Notes under the pieces: model-generated | Told to the model about the DNA's origin: nothing | Database searches by the model: none | What the model saw: the letters and a program-made list of their open reading frames with translations, nothing else | Shown here: piece after piece, positions 15,925 through 23,791 of the stretch | How the letters are laid out: the number at the start of each line of letters is the position of its first letter | Position numbering within the stretch: position 1 is the stretch's first letter | Position numbers and translations under genes: made by a program | DNA from: Salipiger bermudensis | Lineage (GTDB): Bacteria > Pseudomonadota > Alphaproteobacteria > Rhodobacterales > Rhodobacteraceae | Assembly (NCBI RefSeq): GCF_019801965.1 | Contig: NZ_JAHVIA010000013.1 | Span: forward strand, 1-54,394 | Length of the DNA stretch: 54,394 nt | Reading direction: 5' to 3'

Positions 15925-17799
15925 TCAGACGCGGATCAGCGCCGGGTCTTCGTTGTCGTAGAGCCGCTCGAGCAGGTCGGCCCGGCGGGTCAGGATCTTC
16001 TTGATGTTGAGCGAGCCCTTGTCGGTGATCTCGTGGTGCTCCAGCGAGGGCGGCTCCGCAAGAACGACGGCGCGGGTGATGCGCTTGGCCGAGCCGGTGA
16101 CATGGGCGTTCATCTCGCGCAGCTTGACCTCGATCTGGGTCATCAGGTGCGGGTCGGTGACGGCGCCCTCCGTGACGTCGCCGGGCTCTGCCGCGCCGGG
16201 GGCGGGGAAGATGAAGAGCCCGACCTCGCCGCGGTCATGGCCGCAGATCACCACGTCCTGCGCCAGCCCCGCCAGTTCCTTAAGTGCGGTCATCCGAAGG
16301 TTGCCCGCCTGCACCCAGGTGCCGGTGTCGAGCTTGAAGTCCTCCGACACGCGACCGTCGAAGATCAGGCCGCGGTTGGCGTCATTGGGATCGACGAAGC
16401 GAACCGCGTCGCCGGTGATGAAGAAGCCTTCCTCGTCGAACGCCTGCGCGGTCTTCTCGGGATCGCCGTAATAGCCCGGCATGATGTTGGGGCCCTTGAC
16501 GCGGATCTCGCAGCGCATGTCCTCGTCGGGGATCAGCTTGAGCTCGACCGCCGGCAGCGGCACGCCGATGACGCCGGAGCGGCCGATCGGTTCGTGCACC
16601 ATGACGCAGGCCGGGGCGGTCTCGGTGAGGCCCCAGCTCGAGATCATCATCGGCAGGCCGCCAGTGGCCTGCAGGCAGAACTGCTCGAGCGCCTCCCAGA
16701 CATCCTGCGGCAGCGAGGCGCCGGCGTAGAACAGCAGCTGCAGATCCTTGCAGAGATGGCGCTGCAGGTCGGGATCGTCCTTGATCGCCTCGACCAGCAT
16801 GTTCCAACCCACCGGCACGTTGAAGGCCAGCGTGCCGGGGCGGTCGGTGCGGTTCTTCAGCGTGGTGGCGAAGCCGCGCCCGGTGGGCTTGCCGCTGTCG
16901 ATGGTCAGCGTGCCGCCATGGCTCAGCATCATATTGACGTTGTGCGAGCCGCCGAACACGTGGTTCCAGGGCAGCCAGTCGGTGATGCGCGGGGCGTGGT
17001 CCTTGAGGAAGGGCAGCGCCACCTCCATCTGCACCTGGTTCACGCACATCATCCGGTGCGTGGTCAGCACGCCCTTGGGATCCGAGCTCGAGCCGGAGGT
17101 GAAGAGGATCTTGGCCAGCGTGTCGGGGCCGACCTTGGCATGGGCCGCGTCGAGCTCGGGGCTCTCCTCGGTATGCACCAGCTCGGAGATCAGGGTCACC
17201 GGACGTCCGGCCTCGCTGCGCGCGGCGACGATCTCGACATCGGCAAGCTGCGGCAGCGCCAGCGCCGCGGCATAGCGGGTGGCGTCATCGACGAAGGCCA
17301 TCTTGGGCTTCACCTTGTCGAGCACGAAGATCAGCCGGCCATGGGCCTCGGTGATCAGCGAGTATTGCTCGGCCAGCGGCACCACCGGCACGCCGACATA
17401 CTGCGCCGCCAGCGACAGCAGCAGATGGTCGAGCCCGTTGCCCGACATCATCGCGATGGTGTCCCCCTCGCCCAGCCCGCGCGCCAGCAGCGCCGAGGCG
17501 ATGGCCCGGACCTGCTGCAAAAGCTCGAGATAGGTCACGTTGCGCCAGCCGGGGCCCTCGACGGGGCGCTCGGAAACGGCAACGCGATAGGGGGCCTTCT
17601 CGGCCCATTCATGCAGCCAGGCACCGGTATTGGCGACCGGCTCGGGCAGGTCGTAGCCCGAGCGCAGCAGGATGGTGCCGTCGGCGCGATCCTCGCGGAT
17701 GACCTTGTGCGGCACATAGCGGGTCAGGGTGTGGCGGCGGGCCCACTCGGCCCGTGCGGTCGGGTCCCTGGGGGCGCGTTCGATGACGTGGGTGTTCAT
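15925..17799 (-). CDS. fcs: Feruloyl/p-coumaroyl-CoA synthetase
   Basis: A 624-residue ANL-superfamily acid:CoA ligase. ILFTSGSSSDPKGVLTTHRM is the P-loop-like AMP-binding motif; SSWGLTETAPA, GLIFDGRVSEDFKL and the C-terminal GSLNIKK (catalytic Lys) follow in order. The long N-terminus and the RYVPHKVIRED/PLAEQYSL features agree with feruloyl-CoA synthases. It converts hydroxycinnamates plus ATP and CoA to aryl-acryloyl-CoA, the entry step of this pathway. A strong GAGGAGGAG ribosome site precedes the start at 17799. The gene lies between the hydratase (20-base gap) and the amidohydrolase (12-base gap). Confidence 0.85.
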   Translation of the reverse strand: MNTHVIERAPRDPTARAEWARRHTLTRYVPHKVIREDRADGTILLRSGYDLPEPVANTGAWLHEWAEKAPYRVAVSERPVEGPGWRNVTYLELLQQVRAIASALLARGLGEGDTIAMMSGNGLDHLLLSLAAQYVGVPVVPLAEQYSLITEAHGRLIFVLDKVKPKMAFVDDATRYAAALALPQLADVEIVAARSEAGRPVTLISELVHTEESPELDAAHAKVGPDTLAKILFTSGSSSDPKGVLTTHRMMCVNQVQMEVALPFLKDHAPRITDWLPWNHVFGGSHNVNMMLSHGGTLTIDSGKPTGRGFATTLKNRTDRPGTLAFNVPVGWNMLVEAIKDDPDLQRHLCKDLQLLFYAGASLPQDVWEALEQFCLQATGGLPMMISSWGLTETAPACVMVHEPIGRSGVIGVPLPAVELKLIPDEDMRCEIRVKGPNIMPGYYGDPEKTAQAFDEEGFFITGDAVRFVDPNDANRGLIFDGRVSEDFKLDTGTWVQAGNLRMTALKELAGLAQDVVICGHDRGEVGLFIFPAPGAAEPGDVTEGAVTDPHLMTQIEVKLREMNAHVTGSAKRITRAVVLAEPPSLEHHEITDKGSLNIKKILTRRADLLERLYDNEDPALIRV

Positions 17800-17819
17800 G
17801 GCTCCTCCTCCCCGCGTTC

Positions 17820-18587
17820 TCAGCGGAAGACCGGGTTGCGCTTTTCGAGGAAGGCGCGCAGGCCCTCCTCGGCGTCCGGCGTGGTCTGCACCAGCGCCGC
17901 GGCGAGGCTCTCGGTAAAGAGCCCGTCCGAGCGCGACATGTCGCCGATGCGGGTCAGGGCGTTGACCATGAAGTAGTTCGACATCGGCGCGTTGGCGGCG
18001 ATCTTGGCGGCCAGCTTGCGGGCCAGCGGCAGCGCCTCGCCCTCGCCGACGGCGTAGTGGGTGAGGCCAAGCTGCAGCCCTTCCTCGGAGTTGTACTTGC
18101 GCCCCGTGAGCATCATCTCGACCATGCGGTCGGGGCCGAGGATGCGGCCCACGCGAACGGTGGCGCCGCCGCCCACGAAGATGCCGCGGCGGCCTTCGGG
18201 GAGCTGGAAGATCACCGACGGCTCGGCGATGCGCACATGGGTCGCGGTGGCCATCTCGAGCCCGCCGCCGATCACCGCGCCGGTCATGGCGCTGACGGTG
18301 ATGACGCCGCCATACTGGATCATGTCGAGTACGCGGTGCCAGTTGCGCGAGTGGTAGACGCCTTCCTCGGCGCTGCGCGAGACGTGCTCGGCGAGGTCGA
18401 GCCCCGAGCAGTAATGCCCGCCGCGCCCGTGCAGCACGACTACGCGGACCTCCTTCGGCAGGGTGTTGTAGAACTCCTCGATCTCGGCCAGCAGCCCGTC
18501 GGACATGGCGTTGCGCTTGTCCTCGCGGATCAGCTCGAGCTCGGCGATCTGCCCGTTATAGGAGGCTTCGGTATAGGTGCCTTTCAT
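17820..18587 (-). CDS. Enoyl-CoA hydratase (hydroxycinnamoyl-CoA hydratase)
   Basis: A 255-residue crotonase-fold enzyme. Its motifs are EDKRNAMSDGLL, HYCSGLDLAEH (first oxyanion-hole segment) and AVIGGGLEMATATHVR (second), then QLPEGRRGIFVGGGATVRVGR with the likely catalytic Glu. It would add water to p-coumaroyl- or feruloyl-CoA. Some crotonases of this kind are hydratase-lyases releasing the benzaldehyde directly; the adjacent SDR and amidohydrolase favour the hydratase-only role. The start at 18587 is preferred because GAGGA lies at good spacing; an ATG at 18614 that overlaps the SDR stop would add nine residues. Confidence 0.75.
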   Translation of the reverse strand: MKGTYTEASYNGQIAELELIREDKRNAMSDGLLAEIEEFYNTLPKEVRVVVLHGRGGHYCSGLDLAEHVSRSAEEGVYHSRNWHRVLDMIQYGGVITVSAMTGAVIGGGLEMATATHVRIAEPSVIFQLPEGRRGIFVGGGATVRVGRILGPDRMVEMMLTGRKYNSEEGLQLGLTHYAVGEGEALPLARKLAAKIAANAPMSNYFMVNALTRIGDMSRSDGLFTESLAAALVQTTPDAEEGLRAFLEKRNPVFR

Positions 18588-18610
18588 GGTGTCAGTCCTC
18601 ACTTGGGCGG

Positions 18611-19378
18611 TCATTTGGGGGCGAGACGGACGGCGCTGTCGATGCGGATGACCTCGCCGTTCAGAAGGGGGTTTTCGACGATCTGCTGCACCAGCATGGC
18701 GTATTCGTCGGGTTTGCCCATCCGCGACGGGAAGGGCAGGCCGGCCTCGAGCGAGGCCTTGGCCTCGGGCGGCAGCCCGGCGCTCATGGCGGTCTCGAAG
18801 AGGCCCGGCGCAACGGTCATCACGCGGATGCCGAAGCGCGCCAGCTCGCGCGCCGCCGGCAGGGTCATCGAGGCGACGCCGCCCTTCGAGGCGGCATAGG
18901 CGGCCTGTCCGATCTGGCCGTCTTGGTAGGCGACCGAGGCGGTGTTGACGATGACGCCGCGGGCGCCGTCTCCGTCGACCGGCTCGAGCGCCGCCATCTC
19001 GCGGGCGGCGATGTTGAGCACGGTGTAGGTGCCCAGCAGGTTGACCCGGAGGGTGCGCTCGAACAGGCCGACGGTCAGCGCCCCGTCGCGCGGGAGGATG
19101 CGCGACGCGGTGCCGATCCCGGCGCAGCTCACCACGATGCGCGGCGCGCTGCCGAAATGCTCTTTGCAGCGCTCGAAGGCGGCCTCGACCGAGGCGGCGT
19201 CGGAGACGTCGGCCTCGAGGCCAAGCCCGCCGATCTCGGCCGCGAGGGCCTCGGCAGCCTCGAGGCTCAGGTCCAGGACGGCGACGCGGGCGCCTGCCTT
19301 TGCCAGCCGCCTTGCGGTGGCGGCGCCGAGGCCGCTGCCGCCGCCGGTGACCAGCGCGATGGTGTTGTTGATGTCCAT
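18611..19378 (-). CDS. SDR family 3-hydroxyacyl-CoA dehydrogenase
   Basis: A 255-residue classical short-chain dehydrogenase. ALVTGGGSGLGAATARRLA is the NAD-binding glycine motif, DVSD the adenine pocket, VSCAGIG the NAG-like motif, and S-(x)13-Y-x3-K is present as NTASVAYQDGQIGQAAYAASKGG. It resembles type 10 / 2-methyl-3-hydroxyacyl-CoA dehydrogenases. In the operon it would oxidise the 3-hydroxy-3-aryl-propionyl-CoA formed by the hydratase to the beta-keto thioester. The start at 19378 is the SDR N-terminus MDINNTIALV; a much longer upstream frame is an artefact. Confidence 0.8.
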   Translation of the reverse strand: MDINNTIALVTGGGSGLGAATARRLAKAGARVAVLDLSLEAAEALAAEIGGLGLEADVSDAASVEAAFERCKEHFGSAPRIVVSCAGIGTASRILPRDGALTVGLFERTLRVNLLGTYTVLNIAAREMAALEPVDGDGARGVIVNTASVAYQDGQIGQAAYAASKGGVASMTLPAARELARFGIRVMTVAPGLFETAMSAGLPPEAKASLEAGLPFPSRMGKPDEYAMLVQQIVENPLLNGEVIRIDSAVRLAPK

Positions 19379-19389
19379 TGGGAGGCTCC

Positions 19390-20670
19390 TCAGAACAGGC
19401 CGCGGGTCAGCAGCATGGCGGCGACCAGAGCGATGTCGGCGGCGAGAAACGGCAGGATGCCGGCGAAGATCTGCTCGAGCTTCACGTAATCCCGTGCCAC
19501 CGAGTGGATGACGAAGACGTTGAGCCCGACAGGGGGCGTGATCATGCCGATCTCGAGCAGCTTGGCGACCAGCAGGCCGAACCAGATGGTGTCGATGCCG
19601 TGCGCGGTGGTCAGCGGCAGGAACAGCGGCAGGGTCAGCAGCAGCGCGCCGATCGGCTCGAGGAACATGCCGAGCGCGATGTAGATCAAGACGATGACCA
19701 GCAGCAGGCCGGTGGTGCCGAGCCCCATCGCCTCGACCAGCATCCCCACCTCGCGAGACAGGCCCGACATCGCCACGAGGCGGGTGAAGAGTCCGGCGCC
19801 GATGGCGATGATGAACAGGGCCCCGGAAGCGAGGATGGTGTCGACGAGGCTTTCCTTGAAATCGGCCCAGCTCAGAGAGCGGCGCAGGATGCCGAGCGCC
19901 AGCGCCATGAAGGCGCCGAAAGCCCCGGCTTCGGTGGCGGTGAAGAGTCCGCCGAACAGCCCACCGAGCACGGCGCAGATCAGCAGCAGCACCGGCCAGA
20001 TCTCGAGCGTTTTCTTCCAGCGATCGCCCATGGTGTAGGGCTCGACCATCGGCAGGCGCTCGGGGTTGCGCCACCAGACGAAGAGCACCGCGCCGATGTA
20101 GAAGAACAGCGAGGCGAGGCCGACGAATACGCCGCCCATGAACAGCGCGTTGATCGAGCTGTTGGACTGGATGCCGAACAGGATCAGGATGATCGAGGGC
20201 GGGATCAGCGCCCCGATGGTACCGCCCGCGGCGACTGAGCCTGTGGCAATGCGCAGGTCATAGTTGTTGCGCTTCATCTCGGGGATGGCGATGCGGCCGA
20301 TGGCGGCGGAGCAGGCGACCGACGAGCCCGAGACCGCCGCAAAGCCGCTGGCGCCGGCCAGCGAGGCGATGGCGAGGCCGCCGGGCAGCCAGCTCCACCA
20401 CACCCGCGCCGCCTCGAACAGGCCGCGGGTGAGGCCCGAGTGGTAGGCGATGTAGCCCATCAGCAGGAACATCGGGATCGAGCTCAGCGTCCAGCTTGCC
20501 GAGGAGGTGTAGGGGATGTTCGAGAGCATGCTCATCGCGGGGCGCAGGCCGGCGATGCCGCAGATGCCGAGGAACGACACGAAGATCAGGCTGACGCCGA
20601 TCGGCACGCGCAGCGCGATGAGAACCAGCAGGCCGACGAGGGCCAGAAGGCCGACGGTGATCGGATCCAT
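19390..20670 (-). CDS. dctM: TRAP transporter large permease (DctM)
   Basis: A 426-residue membrane protein with about twelve hydrophobic segments, the DctM/TtdT fold of TRAP transporters. Family features include GLLALVGLLVLIALRVPIGVSL at the N-terminus, SGSSVACSAAIGRIAIPEM, and GTIGALIPPSIILILFG, the helical-hairpin region. It couples sodium-driven uptake to the periplasmic receptor. It overlaps the small permease gene by one base. Location inside the hydroxycinnamate operon argues for an aromatic-acid substrate. Confidence 0.85.
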   Translation of the reverse strand: MDPITVGLLALVGLLVLIALRVPIGVSLIFVSFLGICGIAGLRPAMSMLSNIPYTSSASWTLSSIPMFLLMGYIAYHSGLTRGLFEAARVWWSWLPGGLAIASLAGASGFAAVSGSSVACSAAIGRIAIPEMKRNNYDLRIATGSVAAGGTIGALIPPSIILILFGIQSNSSINALFMGGVFVGLASLFFYIGAVLFVWWRNPERLPMVEPYTMGDRWKKTLEIWPVLLLICAVLGGLFGGLFTATEAGAFGAFMALALGILRRSLSWADFKESLVDTILASGALFIIAIGAGLFTRLVAMSGLSREVGMLVEAMGLGTTGLLLVIVLIYIALGMFLEPIGALLLTLPLFLPLTTAHGIDTIWFGLLVAKLLEIGMITPPVGLNVFVIHSVARDYVKLEQIFAGILPFLAADIALVAAMLLTRGLF

Positions 20671-21209
20671 CAGTTTGTCTCCTTGGAGGTGGCCTGCAGC
20701 TCGTCGAGCGGGTCATGGGCGCGCAGCTCGAAGCGTCCGGTGGCGACCTCGATAAGGCGCAGCACCAGCACCAACGACATCAGCCCGAACGAGATCGGCA
20801 GGATCCAGTAGGTCGGCCAGGTCTGGAACACGGTGGTGCCAACCTCGACATAGGCGCCCCGTTCGGTCTGGCGCAGGGCGTTCTGCGCCGTGCCCCAGGT
20901 CAGCGGCACGAAGGCGGCGAGGCCGATGGCGAAGCCGAGGAAGGCGACGACCTGGCGCGGCCGTCCGGTGAGATTGTCGGTGAAGATCGTCGCCTCGATA
21001 TGGCGGCGGCGGATCTCGGTCATGGCGAGCGGCAGGAAACTGATCGCGACCATGTAGTAGCGGCTGACGAGATCGGCGGTGGCCGGGAAGCCCGAGCCCA
21101 GGAAGGTGCGCATGAAGACGTCGATGACGATCTGCAGCATCATTGCCAGCAGAACGAGCGAAGCCAGTACGGCGCTGATCCGGCCGATCCATTTCTCGAT
21201 GAGGTACAT
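20670..21209 (-). CDS. dctQ: TRAP transporter small permease (DctQ)
   Basis: A 179-residue protein with four predicted helices, the size and layout of DctQ. The N-terminus MYLIEKWIGRISAVLASLVLLAMM and the motif MRTFLGSGFPATADLVSRYYMV match the family. It forms the membrane complex with DctM. The stop/start overlap (TGATG) with dctM points to coupled synthesis. An intercistronic hairpin separates it from dctP. Confidence 0.8.
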   Translation of the reverse strand: MYLIEKWIGRISAVLASLVLLAMMLQIVIDVFMRTFLGSGFPATADLVSRYYMVAISFLPLAMTEIRRRHIEATIFTDNLTGRPRQVVAFLGFAIGLAAFVPLTWGTAQNALRQTERGAYVEVGTTVFQTWPTYWILPISFGLMSLVLVLRLIEVATGRFELRAHDPLDELQATSKETN

Positions 21210-21250
21210 GACCCTCTCCGACGGAATATGTGTGGGGGGAGTGATGAGGT

Positions 21251-21276
21251 GCGCGCCCCGCCCTAGCAGGGCGCGC
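21251..21276 (-). terminator. Intercistronic hairpin between dctP and dctQ
   Basis: GCGCGCCC (21251-21258) pairs with GGGCGCGC (21269-21276) around a 10-nt loop, in the 75-base gap between the receptor gene and the membrane genes. There is no U-tract. Hairpins of this sort commonly protect the upstream receptor message or attenuate the membrane genes, giving more receptor than permease. Confidence 0.5.
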
Positions 21277-21284
21277 GGGCCCGG

Positions 21285-22388
21285 TCAGGAGCCGTAGGCG
21301 TTGAGGTCGAGCTTGGAGAAGATCTCCTGGTAGCGCAGCTCTGCAAGGTCTTCGTAGCTCATGTCGGTGGAGACGAGCCCTTCCCACTTCTCGATCAGCG
21401 CCTTGTAGCGATCGATCTTGGCCTGCGCGTCCTTGACGCCGCGCTCGGTCAGGATGTCTGCGGCGGCAGCGAGGCGCTCCTCGTTATAGGCCTCCTTGGC
21501 GGCGAGCAGGGTGTCGTCGGGGGCGATGAACTCGATGCCCTCGACCTCGCGGGCCTTCTCGGCATCCTCGAGGAAGCCGACAAGCCCCTTGGCGATGCCG
21601 TATTGCGTGGCGCGGGCCAGTGCCTCGCGATCCTCGGCAGACATCCGCATCCACAGCAGCCCGCTCACGCCACCGGCGGCGGCGCCGTTGAACACGCCTT
21701 CCTCGATCTCGGTGACGTAGCCGATCACGTCGCCGAGGCGGTTGGCGATGATCTCGTGGTTGGCGCTGAAGGTGCCGTCGATGACGCCCTGGCTCAGCCC
21801 TTCGAAGAGCTCCGAGGAGGGCAGCTGGGTCGGCTCACCGCCCATCGCCTGCACGAAGCCCGCGTAGAGCGGCGCGCCGGTGCGGATGCGCATGCCCTTG
21901 ACGTCCTCGACACTCGCGACCGGCTTGGTGGTCAGGAGGTTGTAGGGCGGGGTCGCGTCGGTGCCGAGATAGACCTGGCCGTTCTGGGTGAACTCGGCCT
22001 GGCAGTCGTCGCAGGTAGCGATGTACTCGGTCACAGCGGACGAGATCACCAGGTTGTTGGAGCCGAGGATCGACAGCTCCGAGGGCAGCGCCGCGTCGGG
22101 GAATTCCGCCGGGAAATACGGCATCAGCAGCGTGCCCATCTCGGTGACGCCGTCGCGCAGGCCCGAGCTCATCTCGTTGGGCGCCACGAGGCCCGACGGG
22201 GTGTCCTGCAGATCCCATGCGCCGTCGGTGAACTCTTCCAGGCGGGTGCCGATTTCCGGGTACACCACGGTCGCCAGAACGTGCGCCGGGCCAAAGCCGC
22301 TGGTGGCGCGGATGGTGTCGGCCTGCGCCAGCGTGGTGCTCGCCATGAGGGCACCGGCAACGGCCAGTGCGGTCAATCTGATGGTCAT
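21285..22388 (-). CDS. dctP: TRAP transporter solute-binding protein (DctP)
   Basis: A 367-residue periplasmic receptor with a signal peptide (MTIRLTALAVAGALMASTTLAQA). Family features include the GPAHVLATVVYPEI start, the conserved GMRIRTGAPLYAGFVQAMGGEPTQLPSSELFEGLSQGVIDG segment with the Arg that clamps carboxylates, and a long C-terminal helical region. It has an extra Cys pair (CDDCQ, about residue 125). The motif is typical of receptors for organic acids. With dctQM and the catabolic genes it likely imports a hydroxycinnamate. A GGGAGGAAG ribosome site precedes the start. Confidence 0.85.
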   Translation of the reverse strand: MTIRLTALAVAGALMASTTLAQADTIRATSGFGPAHVLATVVYPEIGTRLEEFTDGAWDLQDTPSGLVAPNEMSSGLRDGVTEMGTLLMPYFPAEFPDAALPSELSILGSNNLVISSAVTEYIATCDDCQAEFTQNGQVYLGTDATPPYNLLTTKPVASVEDVKGMRIRTGAPLYAGFVQAMGGEPTQLPSSELFEGLSQGVIDGTFSANHEIIANRLGDVIGYVTEIEEGVFNGAAAGGVSGLLWMRMSAEDREALARATQYGIAKGLVGFLEDAEKAREVEGIEFIAPDDTLLAAKEAYNEERLAAAADILTERGVKDAQAKIDRYKALIEKWEGLVSTDMSYEDLAELRYQEIFSKLDLNAYGS

Positions 22389-22436
22389 GTCTTCCTCCCT
22401 TAGATCCGCCCAATCCCTCCGGGCGGAATGTCCGGC

Positions 22437-22913
22437 CTAGTCGGCCATTGAACCTTCGATGCGGTTCAGCAGAGCCAGCAGCTGCTGCTGTTCCCCGTCT
22501 TCCAATGCGGTCAGGCACGCGGCCTCGGCGGCGGCGATGGCCCCGGCGGCCTTGTCGTGCAGGCGGCGCCCGCGCACCGTTGCCTTCAGCTCGAAGCGGC
22601 GGCGGTCGGTCTTCATCTGGGTGCGGCTGACCAGCTCACGGGTCTCGAGCTCGTCGACCATGACGACGAGGTTGGAGCGCTCGATCTTCAGCAGCTCGGC
22701 CAGTGCCGAGGGCGTGATGCCCGGGTTGCGCACGATCACCGACAGGCAGCTGAAGGTGGGGATGCGCAGGTCGAACTCTGCGGCGGCCTGCTGCGCGGCG
22801 GAGTGCAGCACGATGTAGGCGCGTTTGACATTGTAGCCCATCAGACCGCGCACCACGCCCTCATCGACGGGATCTGTCGCGGCGCTGGTAGTGCTGGGCT
22901 TGCTGGGCGGCAT
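22437..22913 (-). CDS. MarR-family regulator of the hydroxycinnamate operon
   Basis: A 158-residue winged-helix repressor. The recognition region reads GITPSALAELLKIERSNLVVMVDELETRELV, the wing QMKTDRRRFELKATVRG. It is first in the operon, 48 bases before dctP. MarR proteins of this kind (CouR, FerC, HcaR types) sense hydroxycinnamoyl-CoA. The start at 22913 follows GAGGAG; an ATG at 22964 lies inside the palindromic operator and so is unlikely. Autoregulation and control of the whole operon are inferred from the site upstream. Confidence 0.8.
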   Translation of the reverse strand: MPPSKPSTTSAATDPVDEGVVRGLMGYNVKRAYIVLHSAAQQAAAEFDLRIPTFSCLSVIVRNPGITPSALAELLKIERSNLVVMVDELETRELVSRTQMKTDRRRFELKATVRGRRLHDKAAGAIAAAEAACLTALEDGEQQQLLALLNRIEGSMAD

Positions 22914-22951
22914 GTCGAATCTCCTCTTGCTTGCGAGGATGCGAGCAAAAG

Positions 22952-22986
22952 TAGTTATGGTCAATAACTATTATTTTCCATAACTA
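22952..22986. promoter_or_regulatory. MarR-type operator palindromes
   Basis: TAGTTAT (22952-22958) and ATAACTA (22964-22970) form a 19-bp dyad with a 5-nt centre. A further ATAACTA at 22980-22986 makes TAGTTATGG/CCATAACTA a second, longer-spaced perfect 9-bp dyad (22952-22960 with 22978-22986). The site lies 39-73 bases upstream of the marR start, in an AT-rich pocket. On the minus strand TTGACC within it could be a -35 element. A repressor bound here would block the operon promoter. Confidence 0.6.
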
Positions 22987-23104
22987 GCTGCGGCGCAGAA
23001 AGCAGCCGATCGCTTGCCTCTGCTGCAAAGAGGCAATCAACTGAAATCGTTTTGAAATGCCGGGTTGCGGCAGCGCGGCGGAATGGGTCGGCGAGGGCTG
23101 CGGA

Positions 23105-23605
23105 TCAGCCGTCTTGCGCGGGTTTTCCGCTCGTGGGTGCGCCCTCGACCGGGCGCAGAGGAGCGCGGCTGAGATCGTTCTCGGCGGTGGTGACCTTGGA
23201 GAGCAGGGCGACCAGCGTGTCGCGTTCGCCGGGGCCGAGCTGCTTCAGCATCACGTCCTGGGCTCGGCGCACCACGGGGCGCACTTCGCGCAGCAGCGCG
23301 GCGCCTGCCTGGGTCAGGGTCAGGACCCGGGCGCGGCGGTCGGTGCGGCTGACGCTGCGCTCGAGCAGCCCGCGCACTTCGAGACGCGCCACCACGCCGC
23401 CGATGGTGGCGCGGTCGATGGCGACGAGCCCGGCCAGCGTCGCCTGCTCGATGCCGGGGTTTTCCTCGAGCATGCAGAGCGCCGCGAACTGCATCGGCGT
23501 CAGATCGAAGCCGGCGGCCTTGGTCTCGGCGGCGAAGGCCGAGACCGAGATCTGGTGCATGCGGCGGATCAGGTGACCGGGCAGGTCATAGAGGTCTGTC
23601 ATCAT
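23105..23605 (-). CDS. Second MarR-family regulator
   Basis: A 166-residue MarR regulator, clearly different from the one at 22437. Its recognition region is GIEQATLAGLVAIDRATIGGVVARLEVRGLL and its wing SVSRTDRRARVLTLTQAG. It lies after the aldehyde dehydrogenase gene, with its own upstream gap containing a small palindrome. The start at 23605 is the first of two adjacent ATG codons. Whether it controls itself, the liv-aldehyde dehydrogenase operon or the hydroxycinnamate genes cannot be read from the sequence. Confidence 0.8.
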   Translation of the reverse strand: MMTDLYDLPGHLIRRMHQISVSAFAAETKAAGFDLTPMQFAALCMLEENPGIEQATLAGLVAIDRATIGGVVARLEVRGLLERSVSRTDRRARVLTLTQAGAALLREVRPVVRRAQDVMLKQLGPGERDTLVALLSKVTTAENDLSRAPLRPVEGAPTSGKPAQDG

Positions 23606-23673
23606 GGGGCACCGGGGAGGCTGCGGAACGGGTCCGGCCACTATGCAACCCCAAGCCCGGGCGGGTAAAGATA

Positions 23674-23685
23674 TAAGTGTGCTTA
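23674..23685. promoter_or_regulatory. Palindrome upstream of second marR
   Basis: TAAG-TGTG-CTTA (23674-23685) is a compact dyad of a type commonly bound by MarR proteins. It sits in the 186-base gap between the aldehyde dehydrogenase gene and the regulator, about 69 bases before the regulator start. A looser GGTAA/TTACC pair flanks it. Likely an autoregulatory operator. Confidence 0.4.
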
Positions 23686-23791
23686 CCTTTTGGCAAAACC
23701 GAGGAAGAAACCGCTCCGGGCCCCGCGACCGACGCCTCGTTGAGCGCTGCGCGCAGCTCCTCGGCGCTGGGCACCGAGAAGCCGGGCAGGC

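Noticed and set aside
14899-17976. A 1025-codon open frame on the plus strand opposite the CoA ligase, amidohydrolase and part of the dehydrogenase
   Set aside because: It is antisense to well-supported genes, has a Val/Gly/Asp/His-rich shadow composition and no motif; long stop-free antisense frames are expected at this GC content.
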